Assembly: GCF_040807025.1 (NCBI RefSeq)
Contig: NC_090943.1
Span: 26,937,213 to 27,001,212 of the forward strand
Direction: 5' to 3'
Source: Struthio camelus
Taxonomy: Eukaryota; Chordata; Aves; Struthioniformes; Struthionidae
DNA: 64,000 nucleotides
In this document: positions 53,301 to 64,000 of the stretch, piece by piece
Numbering within the stretch: the stretch's first letter is position 1
Layout of the letters: each line of letters opens with the position of its first letter
Program-made: the position numbers and the translations under genes
The notes under the pieces: generated by a model
Databases searched by the model: none
Seen by the model: the letters and a program-made list of their open reading frames with translations, nothing else
Told to the model about the DNA's origin: nothing

Positions 53301-56300
53301 GCTTTTTTCTTTTTTTTTTGTACGGTATCTAACCTCTGCTTTGAATCTAGAACTCTTAATTTCCCTATGGCTTTCTTAAAACAGTCATTGTTACAGTTTT
53401 TGAGTGTTCTACAAATGCTAACTTAAAAATCTTTGCGGTAAAGGAGTATCACCGTGTTTAATTTTCTAAAGAAACTAAGGCGTAAAACTTAAGCTTCCAA
53501 GTTAGAAACTCATTATCCTCTTGAAAGTTGTAGGAAAAGGGCATGGACACATGGATACATTAAAATAAGGTAAGGTGCAAAGTTAATAGCTGCTCATGTG
53601 CTCCTCAGTTAAGCGTGTGGCATCTCATCCTTCTTCCATTGCTGATGGAAAGGAGTTGTGATAAAGCATTTACTCTGCTCTTCCATTGGCATCCCGTGCT
53701 TGTCTCTGTCACTTGGAGGGTACTGGGCTATTTCTGATTTCTTTCTTACCTGCAAAGCAGTTTGTTACATTCATAAGGAGTGAGCTACCTCATACTTACT
53801 GGGGAGCAAAAACATGCTTACAGGAAGTTGCCACAGAACATCTGCTGTAAATGTAGCTTGTAGTTTACAAAACCAATTTTTTGTGTCCCAAACATGAGCT
53901 TTCTGTAGTGACATTCATGTTTTTGTTTTGCAGCTGTCTGTGCTAAACACTTCTGCAAAACACACCCCCAGCATCTTAAGCTGAGGAACTAGTAAGAGAG
54001 GAACAAGTAATCAAATGCATCTCTGTTGTTGAAGTACATTTGGTGCAAGACATTTACTGCTCCCTTACGGAGTCTGCCTTTCCTGAGAGAAAGTGGCCAC
54101 ACCTCAGCATAACTGTTTGTTCCATACTAGTATTAAAGCTGCTCAACAGGAACTCTAAGGGAATATCCACACCAGGAAACTGTGTCCCTGGTGTGACCTG
54201 CCAGCGTATTTGTAGGGTGAAAAAGTAAAATCAGTAACTGCAGTAGACAGGTCACTGTTTCAGTGCCCTGAAAACTTTGAGGACTTCTGTTTCTCTTTCT
54301 CAGCTTAAAGGCTCTGACTTTGCTTACCCTAACTCCCAGTTCTATTCTCTTGACCAATTCTTGTGTCTGTTTTCTGTTCCCTTTTTTTTGGTGGGGGTGT
54401 GGGGAGGGGGGGAGCAAGGTCTTTCTTCTCCTCCCCATAATGGCTCCTATCAGTCGCTATGTGCCTTAGGTATGGTAAGGTGCTAGGGCAGCACCAGCAC
54501 ATGCGCAGTTTGCCACTGAGAGTGAAACAAATACACTTTTCAACAACTGTGAGCTCCCTGCAACGTTTTAGAACGTGTTATCCCCACAATGTATGATTAC
54601 TGTGCGGTGGAATATCCTGTATGTGAAGAGTGAACCCTTGGAAACAGTTGGCGATGATATTGATGTTCGTTCATCTCGTCAAGTGAGAAGTATAGTATGT
54701 CATGAAACATGGCTAGAAATTTTGATCATCTCTGCGGTTGTAGAAAGCAGTGTTGGAAACTGAGGCCAAAAGCTCAAAAAAAAGAGGTCTTTTTGCACAA
54801 GACAAAACACATGAAAGATATGACATAATGTCTCATGAGAATTGTGTTTCTGGTTTCTAGTGTTTTGTTAATATTGGTTGAATTCAAAGCTCCTTTTTGC
54901 TAATGGATTTTCACAGACTTCATCTAAACAGTTTAAAATCTAATCTTATATGATGGAATTTTTATCCTGCTTCATCTTTCAGAAATTTCCATAGATGTTA
55001 GGGAGCAATTTTTCAGATACTGAAGATAATGGAATTACAGTTGGACTGCTTTGTGAAGGGCCTTAAAAAAAAAAAAAATTGCAGGTCTTCTGAAAAATGT
55101 GATGACAGATTGGCGCTCTCACATTTCTAGGTACTGCTTATTCTCATTCCTGCAGAAAGACTTTTTGAGAATTCGATTCCAAAACATACGTCGGCAACAA
55201 GAAACTTTTGAGTAATAAAATGGTACTAGATCTGATGAAAAACAAATTGAAGTGTTGAGAGTTGCTGTCTTCCAGTACGGTGCGTTGTTTCCACTGTATT
55301 ACGATTGATTGGTGTCTGCAGTGAGCCGACAACACGTTTAAGAATGCCTGTGTTAAAGTAACTGCAAAGAATTTTAATGCATTTCGTGTCGGCTGTAATG
55401 TTACTTTTAATAATAACAGCTTTTAATGTTACTTTTAATAATAACAGCTTTTATTTACATTCATAAAAATGCTATAACTAAAGGGATCTGAAGCCTTTTT
55501 AATTGAGGAAGTTGAAAAGAAGTTAAAATTTGCATATAATAGCGTAATTATCAAGTTAAATCAAATCTTGAACCTACCTTTGTTTCTGATATACCAAGTC
55601 CTTTTTGGAATGCTAAGGAGCCACACATTGTACAAACATAGGCCTGTTCCTCTCTCTCTCTCCCTCATTTAAAACATCTGTATCCTCTTAGTGGTTTTTG
55701 TCAAAAATTATGTTAAAATTGAGACTGTCATGCTTTAAAGTGAAAAAGATCATAAATCATTTATTATAGTTGGTAAAATAAGCAGTGTGTTTTTAATTCA
55801 TCAGCCCCGTTTCTTGAGGAGTTGGATAAAATTCAGCAACAAATATTTCCCTTCTTGAGACACTTACCAGACATAAGCAAATACTATGACCTAGTCTAAG
55901 CAAAGGTGAAGGAACGAGTGAACGCTTCTGTCAGAATTCTTGTCCTGAAGGAATTTTATTGTAAATACAGTCTTTTGATTGGTTTTATTCTGTCATCTCT
56001 CTGAATATCTACTCTATCAGAGATAGTAGCCAAACTGAAGAGTGATAAATCTTCTATGTGACCAGCTTGCCATTTGTAGCAATTATTTAGTTTAAGCAAG
56101 AATGAGACCTTCCTGCGTAGTCTTAAATTAAATGATGATGGCAACTGTCTATTTGAGGCTATGATTCAAATTCAGAACTAAGAGAAGCTAGGCTTTTCCC
56201 AAATTAGAATTTTTTTTTATAACTTTGTTGGTTAAAGTTGCCCCCATATATTCCTCTTATTCCTTATTTTTACAACATGAGCTGCGATCGTTCATCCTGG

Positions 56301-59300
56301 ATTTTTCTCTCCTATTGGATCTCTTCCAGAATTTGCAGCATATACTCCTGATCCTGTAGTTAATATGAAGACTACAAGTCTCTTTTTTTAAAAATATTAA
56401 ATTCTATATGTGAACCTTTAGCTTTACCTAAAGAATTTTTCTGATGCATACTAATATGTAGAAAAATAAATCAAGCCATAATATTTTTAAAAACCACCAA
56501 TTCTCATCCTTCAAAAGTTATTAAGCTTAGTTGTACTGTATGATTACAATTATTTTCACCGCAAACTGAAATATTTTTATATATGAAGTTTAAAAAAATA
56601 ACAGAAATTGCTTTGTCCAGGTTGCCCTAATTGCTAATTTTAGTTGAGGTTCATACTGTCAATTTTGGCGTGACTAGAATTGTAGCATGACTTTTTTTTT
56701 AATTTTTGTAGATGAATCAGATGGCCAAAAAGTTTAAAAAAAAAAAAAAAGAAGAAGGAAAAGAAAGAAAGGGAAAAAAAAGAAAAAGACTAAAAACTTG
56801 ATGTAAAAATATGAAGCCTTTCCAGATACTTCTGGGTTTTTAACTGGAATTCTGCTGGCCAGTCTGTAATGATTATATTATTTTGGTGCATTAAAATATT
56901 TTCTATTTTTTTAGTGATTGGTCAGTAAGTATGGATTTTTATTGAGCATGAATTTGGAATTTATAAAGAGAAATATCTGTAGTACTGAGATTAACATTAG
57001 AAGTAGTTAGACACAGTATTACTGCTATTTCTGAAATACAATTTCAGGTCTTTCAAACACTAAACGGGGAAAAAAAATAAGAGCTGACTGTAGTACAAAG
57101 TGCTATAATTTAATAAATTTAAGTCTGACCTCTGGCGGCAATTGTTGTGAATCACTGCCTTATTTTAGTGGTACAGGCTCGTTTTCCTTGTGTTTTCCTG
57201 GAAGAGCCTTAAAGCTTTCACTTGTCTTTAATGTATATATTTATTGAAGTAATATAAACTATACCTTTGTTTTTAGAAAACACACTAAAATATATTTTAT
57301 TTTCTGTAATAAATACTATTTCTATGAATTACTCTGAAAATACAAGGAAGGGGGAAAAATCAGAAAGTTAGAACTTCCTTTAAGGGACTTCATAAACTTC
57401 AATTATTTCTTTTTTTTCTGTTCAGCTAGCCACTCCTGAGTACTGAACTGTTGTAAAATTGCATTTCTCCTTGCCTTGTGGTTATTTGTTTAGGCAATTA
57501 TCCTGAGCTCCTGTTACTTTTTGTTTCCGTTATCTTAAAATACTTTGTGGTTTGATTGTTTCTGTAAATATTTAATTGTATGCTGGAGTATCTAGGCACA
57601 TTGTCAGGCATAAGGACGTTTCAGCATTAAAGGGGAATTGCAAAGCTTTAAGAGAAGAAATTAATTATGAGATTCTACATCAATAGTATTTATAGGCTTG
57701 CAGGAGAGTTCTCTGCAGGCAAAACATTGGGCCCAGGAGAAAAATCGCAGAAGCCCAATAAGCAGACATCTGTAATACTTAAGACTACAGACCAGATACC
57801 AGTGTTACAGATGAGTGAACAATTAATGTTTAAATGAGATATTTCAAAACTAGTGTTCAGACACTGTCATCTGTCTCCTCTGATGCAGTGGAATTTCGGC
57901 CATGCCTAAAGTTGCTAGCCTGCTCACGTGGCTCCCCTCAGTTTGGCATTCTGGTATGTGGTTTTGACTTGCACTTTACCAACTTTACCAAAAGGCATGA
58001 AAAAATTTGAAATGAAAAGAGAAGGGATGAGAAACAGAATGGATTGAAATGTTGTTACTAGCTCAGTGATATCTAAGAGTTAGGTTCCTGCCCAAAGGAA
58101 GTAGGATTTCCAAATTTCCAGACAGTTGTTTTGAGTGTGTATAGAAAAATCCTTTTATAAGCGGAAGGTCTTCATAGAAATTTCAGGTGCTAAAGAGTCT
58201 GGAGTATCTGGTGAGATAGGGCTTTTGTGCTTCCTGGTAGCTTTTGTTATAAAGCATCTAAGACTCTTTGGTTGTTCATCTCCTTTGCTGTTCATAGGAA
58301 GAGAAGTTTGTCCAGTGTGGTAGGTGACAAGAATCATACACAACACCTTTGTTAATCAATTAAGCCTAAATGAAATGGTAGTTAAAAAATGAAAAGTAAC
58401 ATTTCATAGTAGAGTTTTTATTAAACTGCTAGTGTTGTTAATTTGGGATATGAGCCAAAATCTGAGTAAAGACCTTGGTGCCAGGCTCTGTAGATGTTGT
58501 ATTTTGTCTGAAGGTAGAGCAAGCAGCAGGCAATAGACAGGCAGCGTATAGGGCCTCTGTGAGTTGCCTGGGCTGATAAATTTAACGAAGTTTTGTTCTT
58601 TCTGAAATAGAGTATTAATCTCTCAGTGTTATCTTCCTTTTTGTTGGGGAAGTCTGGAATTGAAAGGGCGCTGTGTCAGCTCTGCAAATTCATGTCTAAA
58701 GCAGGTCTATTCATTCTTTAACATGAGCTTGATGACTGTATTGATCCTGTTTGTAACAGCATACTCCAGGTTGGGTAACTTACTGATTTGCTCAGACATG
58801 ATAGTCCTTTGTAAATAAGCCCTAATCTACTCTATGGAAGATTTCTGGACAGTATTTTTTTTCCTTAATGTAAAGGAAAAAAGGTTGGGTTTTTTTCCAC
58901 ACTTAGGTGTGAAATGCTATGATTTCTTTCCTTCTCTAACGTCCTAATTTTTGATTATCACTCTGATGTGATAAAGAGCTTGGAGGGCAAATAGGGTTGT
59001 TCTTGCTTTTTCATTTTAAAACACGATCTGCTGTTTTAAAGCCCGTGTGTATGTATTATGATTTCTCCTGAGTATACAGCATATTCTTTGCATTTAGATT
59101 TTTACTTTCTAACTACAACTGGTACTTTGGCTGGTGCTTATATTTTGGAAGTTTGTCGTTATTGCTGTGTATATAGTCTATAGAACCAAAATTCTCTTGG
59201 AAGCTGAAAGGGATTGCAGCGTTGGGTGAGTGAAAGAAGAAATGTGGGTTTTTTTCCACATACCTTATTCTAAATGTATAATTTTTGCGTTTTTCACGTT

Positions 59301-62300
59301 AAGAAATTCCTTTAATTTCCTTCCGTGAGATTCTGTGGTAGTGCCTTTCATTCACTATAGAAAGATTAATGTGTTTCCGAAACAGTAAATCGTGGAGTTA
59401 ATATCTTTTTGGAAAACATAAATTTGTTTAGTAATATATAGAAATATTAAACAGATTTAATTAAAATGGTTAAATGCAGGACTACTGCATTGTAATCACT
59501 AAAAAGTATAAAGCTTTGCATAACCTTTAAATCTGAATTCCTTTGTTTTCTGCAGATGTTTAAATTACTAATGTGTGTTTTGTCACATAGACAGTGGTGT
59601 GTGTTTTCATGATTTGAGATTTTTTCCTATTACCTTATCTTACTTTGATACAATTTATTCTATAGAAAGCTATTTTGTACTTCAAATGAAATAAATTTTT
59701 GTAGCATAAAAATTCCCGTGGGTCTGCAGAAATCAGCATATTAACGTTCAAATGAATGGAAAACAGAAATCAAGCTTTATTTTAAATAATAATGTATTTA
59801 GAAATTGTCTTTATACAGGTAAATGATTGCAGTTTTGTGACAAGAACAGCTATACCTGCACACTTAATCAGGGTACAGTATTGCACATTGAATTGTAATA
59901 CTAATGGTGAATACTAAAAAACAATTTGCTTTGAACAGAAACTATGTTGCTGTCTAATGCTTTATTTTGCATGCTGTGCTCTGCATCTGTGTTACTTGTT
60001 ATATATTCATATAGTGTATCTTTAAGCTTGAAATACCAAACATTTTACTACTTCTGTTGTAAAGCAGAACTTGCAGAAATGCTTTACGTCTGTGCTTTTG
60101 AGGTGTGAATTATACTAACAAAGGAGGTTACCATAGCAATGAGGTTTTTGATGCTGTATTGTATGTTAATGTACTACGGTGGCGTTTGGTACAGAATTTG
60201 ATATTTGAGTTTGCTCATCTTGATTAAACATAAAAAATGGGATCCTAAGGAACTTGGATTGATTTAGGAAGAAGAATTTGGAGTTGGAGAAATTTGTTCT
60301 GAGCACGGAACGCAGCACTCTCAGACGCAGCTAGAGGTGATGGAGAATGAATTGGCTGGGAAACAGCAAGAGATTGAAGAGCTAAGCAGAGAGATAGAAG
60401 AAATGAGGGCAGCATATGGTACGGAAGGATTGCAACAGGTATAATTACCTTACGTTGCTTTCTGCTTGCTACTCGGTTACATGCGAAAATGCAGAGTATC
60501 ACCTGAAACTGTTCACACTTAGTGGGAGCTGTTCAGAATGCAGTCAGTGTGTGATGCAGAATGATACGCAATTTCTTTGAATCACATACCATGCGTTCTG
60601 TTTCTCTGAGTGGTAGTTCTGTTGTGTGTCCTTTTGCTTTGTATTTTAGGACTAAAATTTTGTGCGTCTTTGCAGTGACTTTGTTCTAATCACAAATGGA
60701 AAAACAATTTTCTTCAAGAAAAGTCCAGATTTTTCTCTAATTGTGCAAAGATCGCGTGTCTTTAAAACCTTCTTATTGCTCAGAGATCAAACACAGAATC
60801 AGGTTTTACTTCATAAAGCATGAGATTGCTCAGTTCATCCATGAATCAAAACGTTTGTATGTCAGACTCCACAGTCTGAAATAAAAGGCAACGGAGTGGA
60901 GATGTTTTAATAAACATTTAATAATTTTGGATTACAGAGAAGTAATTTTATGCATTAAAACCTAGCTATATATTCCAGTGGTATTTCTAAAGTACAGAAT
61001 ATTAAATACTTTTTCTTCTAATATAAGCAGATGCTACATAGCTTGAATTCAGTGCTTTATTATGCTTTATGTCTTGCTTGTCTCTTTTTGCTGTAATTTG
61101 GATTCAGGTCATGTCATTGAATGTTTTCCTTTGTTTTGCAAGGTACAATAGGACATAAACATTGTTTTAAGTTCATTCATTTTCACCTTCATTCTTACTG
61201 CAAGGTTAAAATTTTTTGCTGGTTTCATTTTCATTTTACCTGTGAAAATGGGTGTTATGTATTCTAGCACGTTAGAGTGATCTTTAAGTAGTTGTTTTGG
61301 ATGAGGAAGTGGTTTATCACTGCTCTGTCTATTGGTGCATCTCTGGTGTTGCGTTTTAAAAGTCAATCATATCTTCTAATTACGGTCAGTGATTATCAGT
61401 TGTGCTAAAGACAGTAGTTGTAATTACAGCATATTAAAGAATATAACCATAATTTTAGTTTCTCACAGATGTGACTGATGCTGATTTTTTCCTGAAAAAG
61501 CTGAAAGTAAACAAGTTTGTTTCTTAAACGACTATTTCTATTTGAAATATATGCAGCATATATTTTATGTGATAACAGTACAGTGCATTATATCTTAATT
61601 GAGAAGTACATCTGGTGTATTTTTCAGACTAAACAAAAGATTTGTAAGGGAGAGAGGTGCAGAAGATATATTATGTGCTTTAATTCTGCCTATTTGTCAA
61701 AGAAAAAGATTGATTGAACAAGTTGAAAATGATGATACAATAATGTATGGATTTGAACAGATAAATCTGCTTATTTCATTTCATTGCACAGATGCAAGAG
61801 GAAAGGTTTGACACATTCAAGCGTCTGATCTGTTCCTGTATTTATATCAGTACAAGCATCTAGTAAATTCTTTTCTTTCCAGTAGATGCATATTTTTTGA
61901 AGTAGGAGGTCATTATGGGTATTATAAAAAGAATGTTTATTTCCTCAAATTCTTTGCATAGTTTGGCTTGTTTAAAAGACTCCTATTTTTTATGTACAGC
62001 ACTGAATAATGTTCCTGCCTGGTAAATCAGTAAGCTTTATGTGGAAGCATTAAAACTTTACTTCAAGACTTAGCATATAACCTGGAGAAATTTTTTTTTT
62101 AGAGGCACAGTAAACAATATAATTACAGAAGATGACTGGTAATTTAAAGAGTATGTGATGTGTAGAGAGACATAGTGTTTTTTGAAGCTTCTTCTAGTCT
62201 TTAATGAGAATGAGTTCAAATCAACAATATTTTAAATAACATATCTATTTTGTATGAAATACACTCATAAAGAATATTGTAGGATTTATGGCAGCCTGAA

Positions 62301-63101
62301 TTTAATCTTAAATAAATTCTGAAATAAAACACTTGCAAAGGAATTTTTCTTTTTTTTTTTTTAATCGTTTCTTCTTCATTAAAAAATGAGATTCATCTAT
62401 TAAGTACACTGTACCGATCTTGCAGTTTGAGCATTTCCCATGCAGTTATTCAGTTAGAATTTCTTGGGTTCACAGTGTAAAATAATCATGGTATCTACTT
62501 ATATGCTTTTAGTATGATGAATGCAATTTACTCCACTTTTCGTGGGAGTGCATTTATTGTCAGAAGAATATGTGGTCATGAGTAGTTGCTGCAAAGTTGC
62601 TGGTATGCTGTAAGTAGATACCCTCGCTTCCTTTATGCTGTTTGTTTACAATTCTCTTTAGTTCTAAATGCAAATTTTGTATTGCGCTAATTAAACTTAA
62701 AAGTTCATATTATGTTTTGATAAGTGTATATTTTTGAATGATTAAAAAAAATTCTGTTTCTGAAATAGTTGCAAAAGCAATTTATGAAAATACAAATGCT
62801 CCAGTAGATCTGTGTAAAATCTTTTGAAGAAAAGAGAGGCTAGGCAAGATGTGTTCTTATTTAACTAGAATAAGTCAATAATATTTTCTGACTATGGCTT
62901 TGATGTGCGCTAATAGTTTACATTTCGTTTCACTTTGTTTCATAGTTGCAAGAATTTGAAGCTGCTATCAAAAAAAGAGATGACATTATCACACAGCTCA
63001 CTACTAATCTGCAACAGGCACGGAAAGAAAAGGATGAAACTATGAGAGAATTTTTAGAGCTTACTGAACAAAGTCAAAAATTGCAAATTCAGTTTCAGCA
63101 T
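18305..63101 (+). CDS. AKAP9: AKAP9 (A-kinase anchoring protein 9), N-terminal part, spliced, continues past the window
   Basis: AKAP9 (AKAP350/450, CG-NAP; short form yotiao) is a giant coiled-coil scaffold, about 3900 residues in mammals. It holds PKA, phosphatases and gamma-tubulin complexes at the centrosome and cis-Golgi. Six exons are read here: 18305-18352, 41013-41267, 52344-52388, 59819-59872, 60268-60438 and 62946-63101. They give 16+85+15+18+57+52 = 243 residues, all whole codons in phase 0 with AG/GT borders. Recognition rests on MEDEERLKKLEAGKAK, LAQFRQRKAQSDGQ, IIRTLHSGEI, ELAGKQQEIEELSREIEEMR and TMREFLELTEQSQKLQIQFQ, which closely follow the mammalian N-terminus. The start has a strong context (G at -3, G at +4). 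Residues from about 140 on are heptad-like and highly charged, the beginning of the long coiled coil. The PKA-binding helices and the PACT centrosome-targeting domain lie beyond this window. Confidence 0.95.
18561..18576. repeat. C16 homopolymer in the CpG island
   Basis: Sixteen cytosines in a GC-rich context just inside intron 1. The opposite strand is G16, a likely quadruplex former and probable length polymorphism. Confidence 0.95.
21123..21142. repeat. T20 homopolymer
   Basis: A T run preceded by tctttctctctct, i.e. a pyrimidine tract in intron 1. No SINE-like body was recognised next to it. Confidence 0.9.
23893..23918. repeat. A26 homopolymer
   Basis: A run of 26 adenines in intron 1. 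No retrocopy or LINE body was recognised upstream, so I treat it as a simple repeat. Confidence 0.9.
24618..24764. repeat. Minisatellite, three copies of about 49 bp
   Basis: Three near-identical head-to-tail units at 24618-24667, 24668-24716 and 24717-24764. Each is a T run, then aatactgatttgaaa, then gatcactaccagaaat. The T run shortens 9, 8, 7 along the array and units differ by only a few bases, so the expansion looks recent. The minus-strand open frame across it is a by-product of the repetition. Confidence 0.95.
30702..30720. repeat. T19 homopolymer
   Basis: A simple T run in intron 1. Confidence 0.9.
36505..36775 (-). mobile_element. CR1 LINE fragment in AKAP9 intron 1
   Basis: Antisense to AKAP9. 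The plus strand shows the usual reverse-complement CR1 blocks in diverged form: ggaaaggacctctgaagatc, tggtccaatctcctgttgaa, tgaatatctccggtgaggga, ctgagcaatctgtgccaatg. The region that encodes the CR1 C-terminus is mutated, and the octamer tail is lost, so this is an old, inactive 3' fragment. Confidence 0.85.
41013..41267 (+). CDS. AKAP9: AKAP9 exon 2
   Basis: Eighty-five codons from LAQFRQRKAQSDGQNASKKQ to QTYTIE, with acceptor tctcgtgtgcag and donor gtaagt. It has a lysine-rich basic stretch (KKQKRKKKT) followed by acidic and serine-rich sequence and the conserved TLHSGEI motif. The middle (about DDESLQDGPDIDRSRGDE) is less conserved than the ends. The open frame runs back into the intron, so the boundary is set by homology and the splice signal. 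Confidence 0.95.
41306..41351. repeat. (TA)23 microsatellite
   Basis: A perfect TA dinucleotide repeat 38 bases past the exon 2 donor. It is likely length-variable, and its closeness to the donor makes it worth noting for splicing. Confidence 0.95.
45069..45194 (+). CDS. Candidate alternative terminal exon within AKAP9 intron 2
   Basis: After a pyrimidine-rich tract and ttgttag acceptor, a frame begins in phase 0 and runs 41 codons to TAA. It starts DKKKKVSYDEDLSRRMKAEE and ends HMEKMGIAELKG. Spliced to exon 2 it would end a 142-residue AKAP9 N-terminal isoform. AATAAA motifs at about 45604 and 45621 could serve as poly(A) signals. The highly charged, helical peptide looks like real protein rather than random intron, but I do not recognise it. 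It could be an AKAP9 alternative end, an exon of another protein carried in, or part of a retrocopy. Confidence 0.4.
   Translation, partial: DKKKKVSYDEDLSRRMKAEEDKWNERELKHMEKMGIAELKG
45638..45703. repeat. Tandem duplication of 33 bp
   Basis: Two adjacent copies, 45638-45670 and 45671-45703, of a unit beginning ctaaaccagttatttcagct. They differ at one base (C or T), so the duplication is recent. Confidence 0.95.
52344..52388 (+). CDS. AKAP9: AKAP9 exon 3 (45-bp small exon)
   Basis: Fifteen codons, PESEISTTVEDYSSE, between tattttcttttag and gtaaga. The ESEISTT and SSE residues match the mammalian protein at this place, which also has a 15-codon unit. Being whole codons, it can be skipped without a frameshift. 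Confidence 0.92.
55397..55452. repeat. Perfect tandem duplication of 28 bp
   Basis: Two identical adjacent copies of a unit beginning aatgttacttttaataataa in intron 3. Identity implies a recent origin. Confidence 0.95.
56731..56800 (+). repeat. Purine-rich (A/AAG) tract
   Basis: A long A-rich and AAG-rich run. It follows an acceptor-like tttttaatttttgtag ending at 56711, after which ATG starts a phase-0 lysine-rich frame that stops after about 30 codons. Most likely a simple purine repeat; an exon is possible but weakly supported. Confidence 0.7.
59819..59872 (+). CDS. AKAP9: AKAP9 exon 4 (54-bp small exon)
   Basis: Eighteen codons, VNDCSFVTRTAIPAHLIR, between tctttatacag and gtacag. It matches the mammalian segment that begins VNGCSFV and has the same 18-codon length. 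The exon opens with GTAAAT directly after the acceptor, so a naive scan could mistake its first bases for a donor. In-frame skipping is possible. Confidence 0.92.
59873..60267 (+). other. AKAP9 intron 4
   Basis: Only 395 bases, far shorter than its neighbours. AT-rich with no repeat recognised. Confidence 0.9.
60268..60438 (+). CDS. AKAP9: AKAP9 exon 5
   Basis: Fifty-seven codons from EEEFGVGEICSEHGTQ to RAAYGTEGLQQ, between gattgatttag and gtataa. The ELAGKQQEIEELSREIEEMR part is heptad-patterned and begins the long coiled coil of the protein. Closely similar to the mammalian sequence. Confidence 0.95.
60439..62945 (+). other. AKAP9 intron 5
   Basis: About 2.5 kb of AT-rich sequence with T-rich runs (about 62349-62363). 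No mobile element or gene recognised. Confidence 0.85.
62946..63101 (+). CDS. AKAP9: AKAP9 exon 6
   Basis: Fifty-two codons from LQEFEAAIKKRDDIITQLTT to KLQIQFQH, between tttcatag and gtaagt. It is coiled-coil sequence nearly identical to the mammalian protein. The last codon is CAT (His) where mammals have Gln. Confidence 0.96.
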
Positions 63102-64000
63102 GTAAGTCATAACACTAGCAATATTTATTCGGGTTTGAAAACTGGTGTCATTTCAGAGGATCCATCAATGACTATCTCATGTAGAAACACGGAATTTGAC
63201 ATGCGTTTTTGAAGACTTAGTCCCTTGGTATAGATCTGCAGTCACTTTAACAGTTCTACAGTTACCATTGTAGCACCTGGTTCCTTGTACTAAATCACTA
63301 TAAATGATACAAAATTATTCTGTTTTCTTTCCTAGTATTTGGGAAAGTATATAGCTACTGATAAATACTGGACGATGGCAGTTGTCTTGGGGGGAAAAAA
63401 GCTTGTGTGTAATTACTGTTCTTAAAAGTTAGGGTGAAATCCATCCTGTCCCCTTTGCAGTCAAAACAACCATCGAGTTTTCTGGGCCACCATTTTATGC
63501 TCCAGTGCTAGATTTTTTGATAGACTCTGTCTGTTGTAATATTATTAGAAGGTAATTTAAATAACAAAATTCAGTTAGAAGCAGTGCTAATCAAGATGCA
63601 GTGGAGACTGTTATTTTTGTGTGACTGCAACTTATGGTGTTGTAATTCAGTATTTTAGTGTTTTGTGCTGTTCAAGCACTTAATGCAGCTTTTGTGAGGT
63701 TCAGGTGGATTGTGTTCTAGACTTTGAATCTACATTATTACGAATGCTGATTTTTTTGGGGGGACAGTAACTACAGCTAGTTCATTTTATAACTTTGAGA
63801 GTTTTCCTGAGACCCTGCCAGCTTGTACTATCTAAACATAAAATGATTTAAGGTTTGATATTTTCTACTGGCTAGCTTTTCCAACAAGATAAGCCTATTT
63901 CAGCTGCTTCTGAAAGAATTACTAAACTTTTCTAACAGTCTGTGGGCTCTTGATATGGAGCAAAAAAAGTAGAGATCATAACTGTTTCTTTCTGTGGCAC
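63102..64000 (+). other. AKAP9 intron 6, start
   Basis: Intron sequence to the edge of the window. No further AKAP9 exon was recognised before 64000, so the gene continues beyond it. Confidence 0.8.

Larger units (their letters stand above)
52389..59818 (+). other. AKAP9 intron 3
   Basis: About 7.4 kb of AT-rich sequence. It holds a 28-bp tandem duplication (55397-55452) and a purine-rich tract (56731-56800) preceded by an acceptor-like signal. No CR1 was recognised. A G-rich patch (gtgggggtgtggggaggggg) lies near 54392. Confidence 0.85.

Noticed and set aside
1..64000. CRISPR arrays, bacterial operons, phage or plasmid elements
   Set aside because: No regularly spaced repeats with unique spacers, no ribosome binding sites or dense operons; the introns, CpG island and CR1s show vertebrate nuclear DNA.
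1..64000. tRNA, rRNA, U6 or 7SK RNA genes
   Set aside because: No cloverleaf, A/B box pair or recognisable small nuclear RNA sequence was seen by reading; a covariance-model scan was not possible here.

Overview
The window is vertebrate nuclear DNA, almost certainly avian. It is AT-rich and intron-rich, with one CpG island and several CR1 (chicken repeat 1) LINE fragments, two of which keep the ATTCTGTG-type octamer tail seen in bird CR1s. No bacterial, phage or CRISPR content was seen. The species cannot be fixed from the sequence.

Layout. Positions 1-5604 are intergenic, with two old CR1 pieces. Positions 5605 to about 7080 (minus strand) hold a decayed copy of MTERF1, the mitochondrial transcription termination factor. 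It is broken by in-frame stops, frameshifts and a CR1 inserted in the middle of the coding region. Its likely upstream parts are a candidate non-coding exon at 9402-9550 and a GC-rich first-exon and promoter remnant at about 10040-10520. MTERF1 lies next to AKAP9 in mammals, so this looks like a gene that died in its ancestral place. A larger, 5'-truncated CR1 fills 11641-13277 on the minus strand. A small exon-like segment with a start codon, a splice donor and an X-box-like motif lies at 14530-14618.

The main gene is AKAP9 (plus strand), a giant coiled-coil scaffold of the centrosome and cis-Golgi. Its CpG-island promoter spans about 17640-18660 and the start codon is at 18305. Six coding exons are mapped: 18305-18352, 41013-41267, 52344-52388, 59819-59872, 60268-60438 and 62946-63101. 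All are whole codons and all junctions are phase 0. Together they encode the first 243 residues; the rest of the gene lies beyond 64000. Intron 1 is about 22.7 kb and holds a CR1 fragment, minisatellites and homopolymers. Intron 2 holds an exon-like segment at 45069-45194 that would extend the AKAP9 frame by 41 charged residues to a stop, giving a possible 142-residue short isoform.

No unmistakably new system was found. The most interesting items are the MTERF1 pseudogene in its ancestral position, the possible alternative terminal exon of AKAP9, and the possible alternative first exon with an X-box-like motif. Calls rest on reading the sequence and on remembered family features; no alignment or database search was run.
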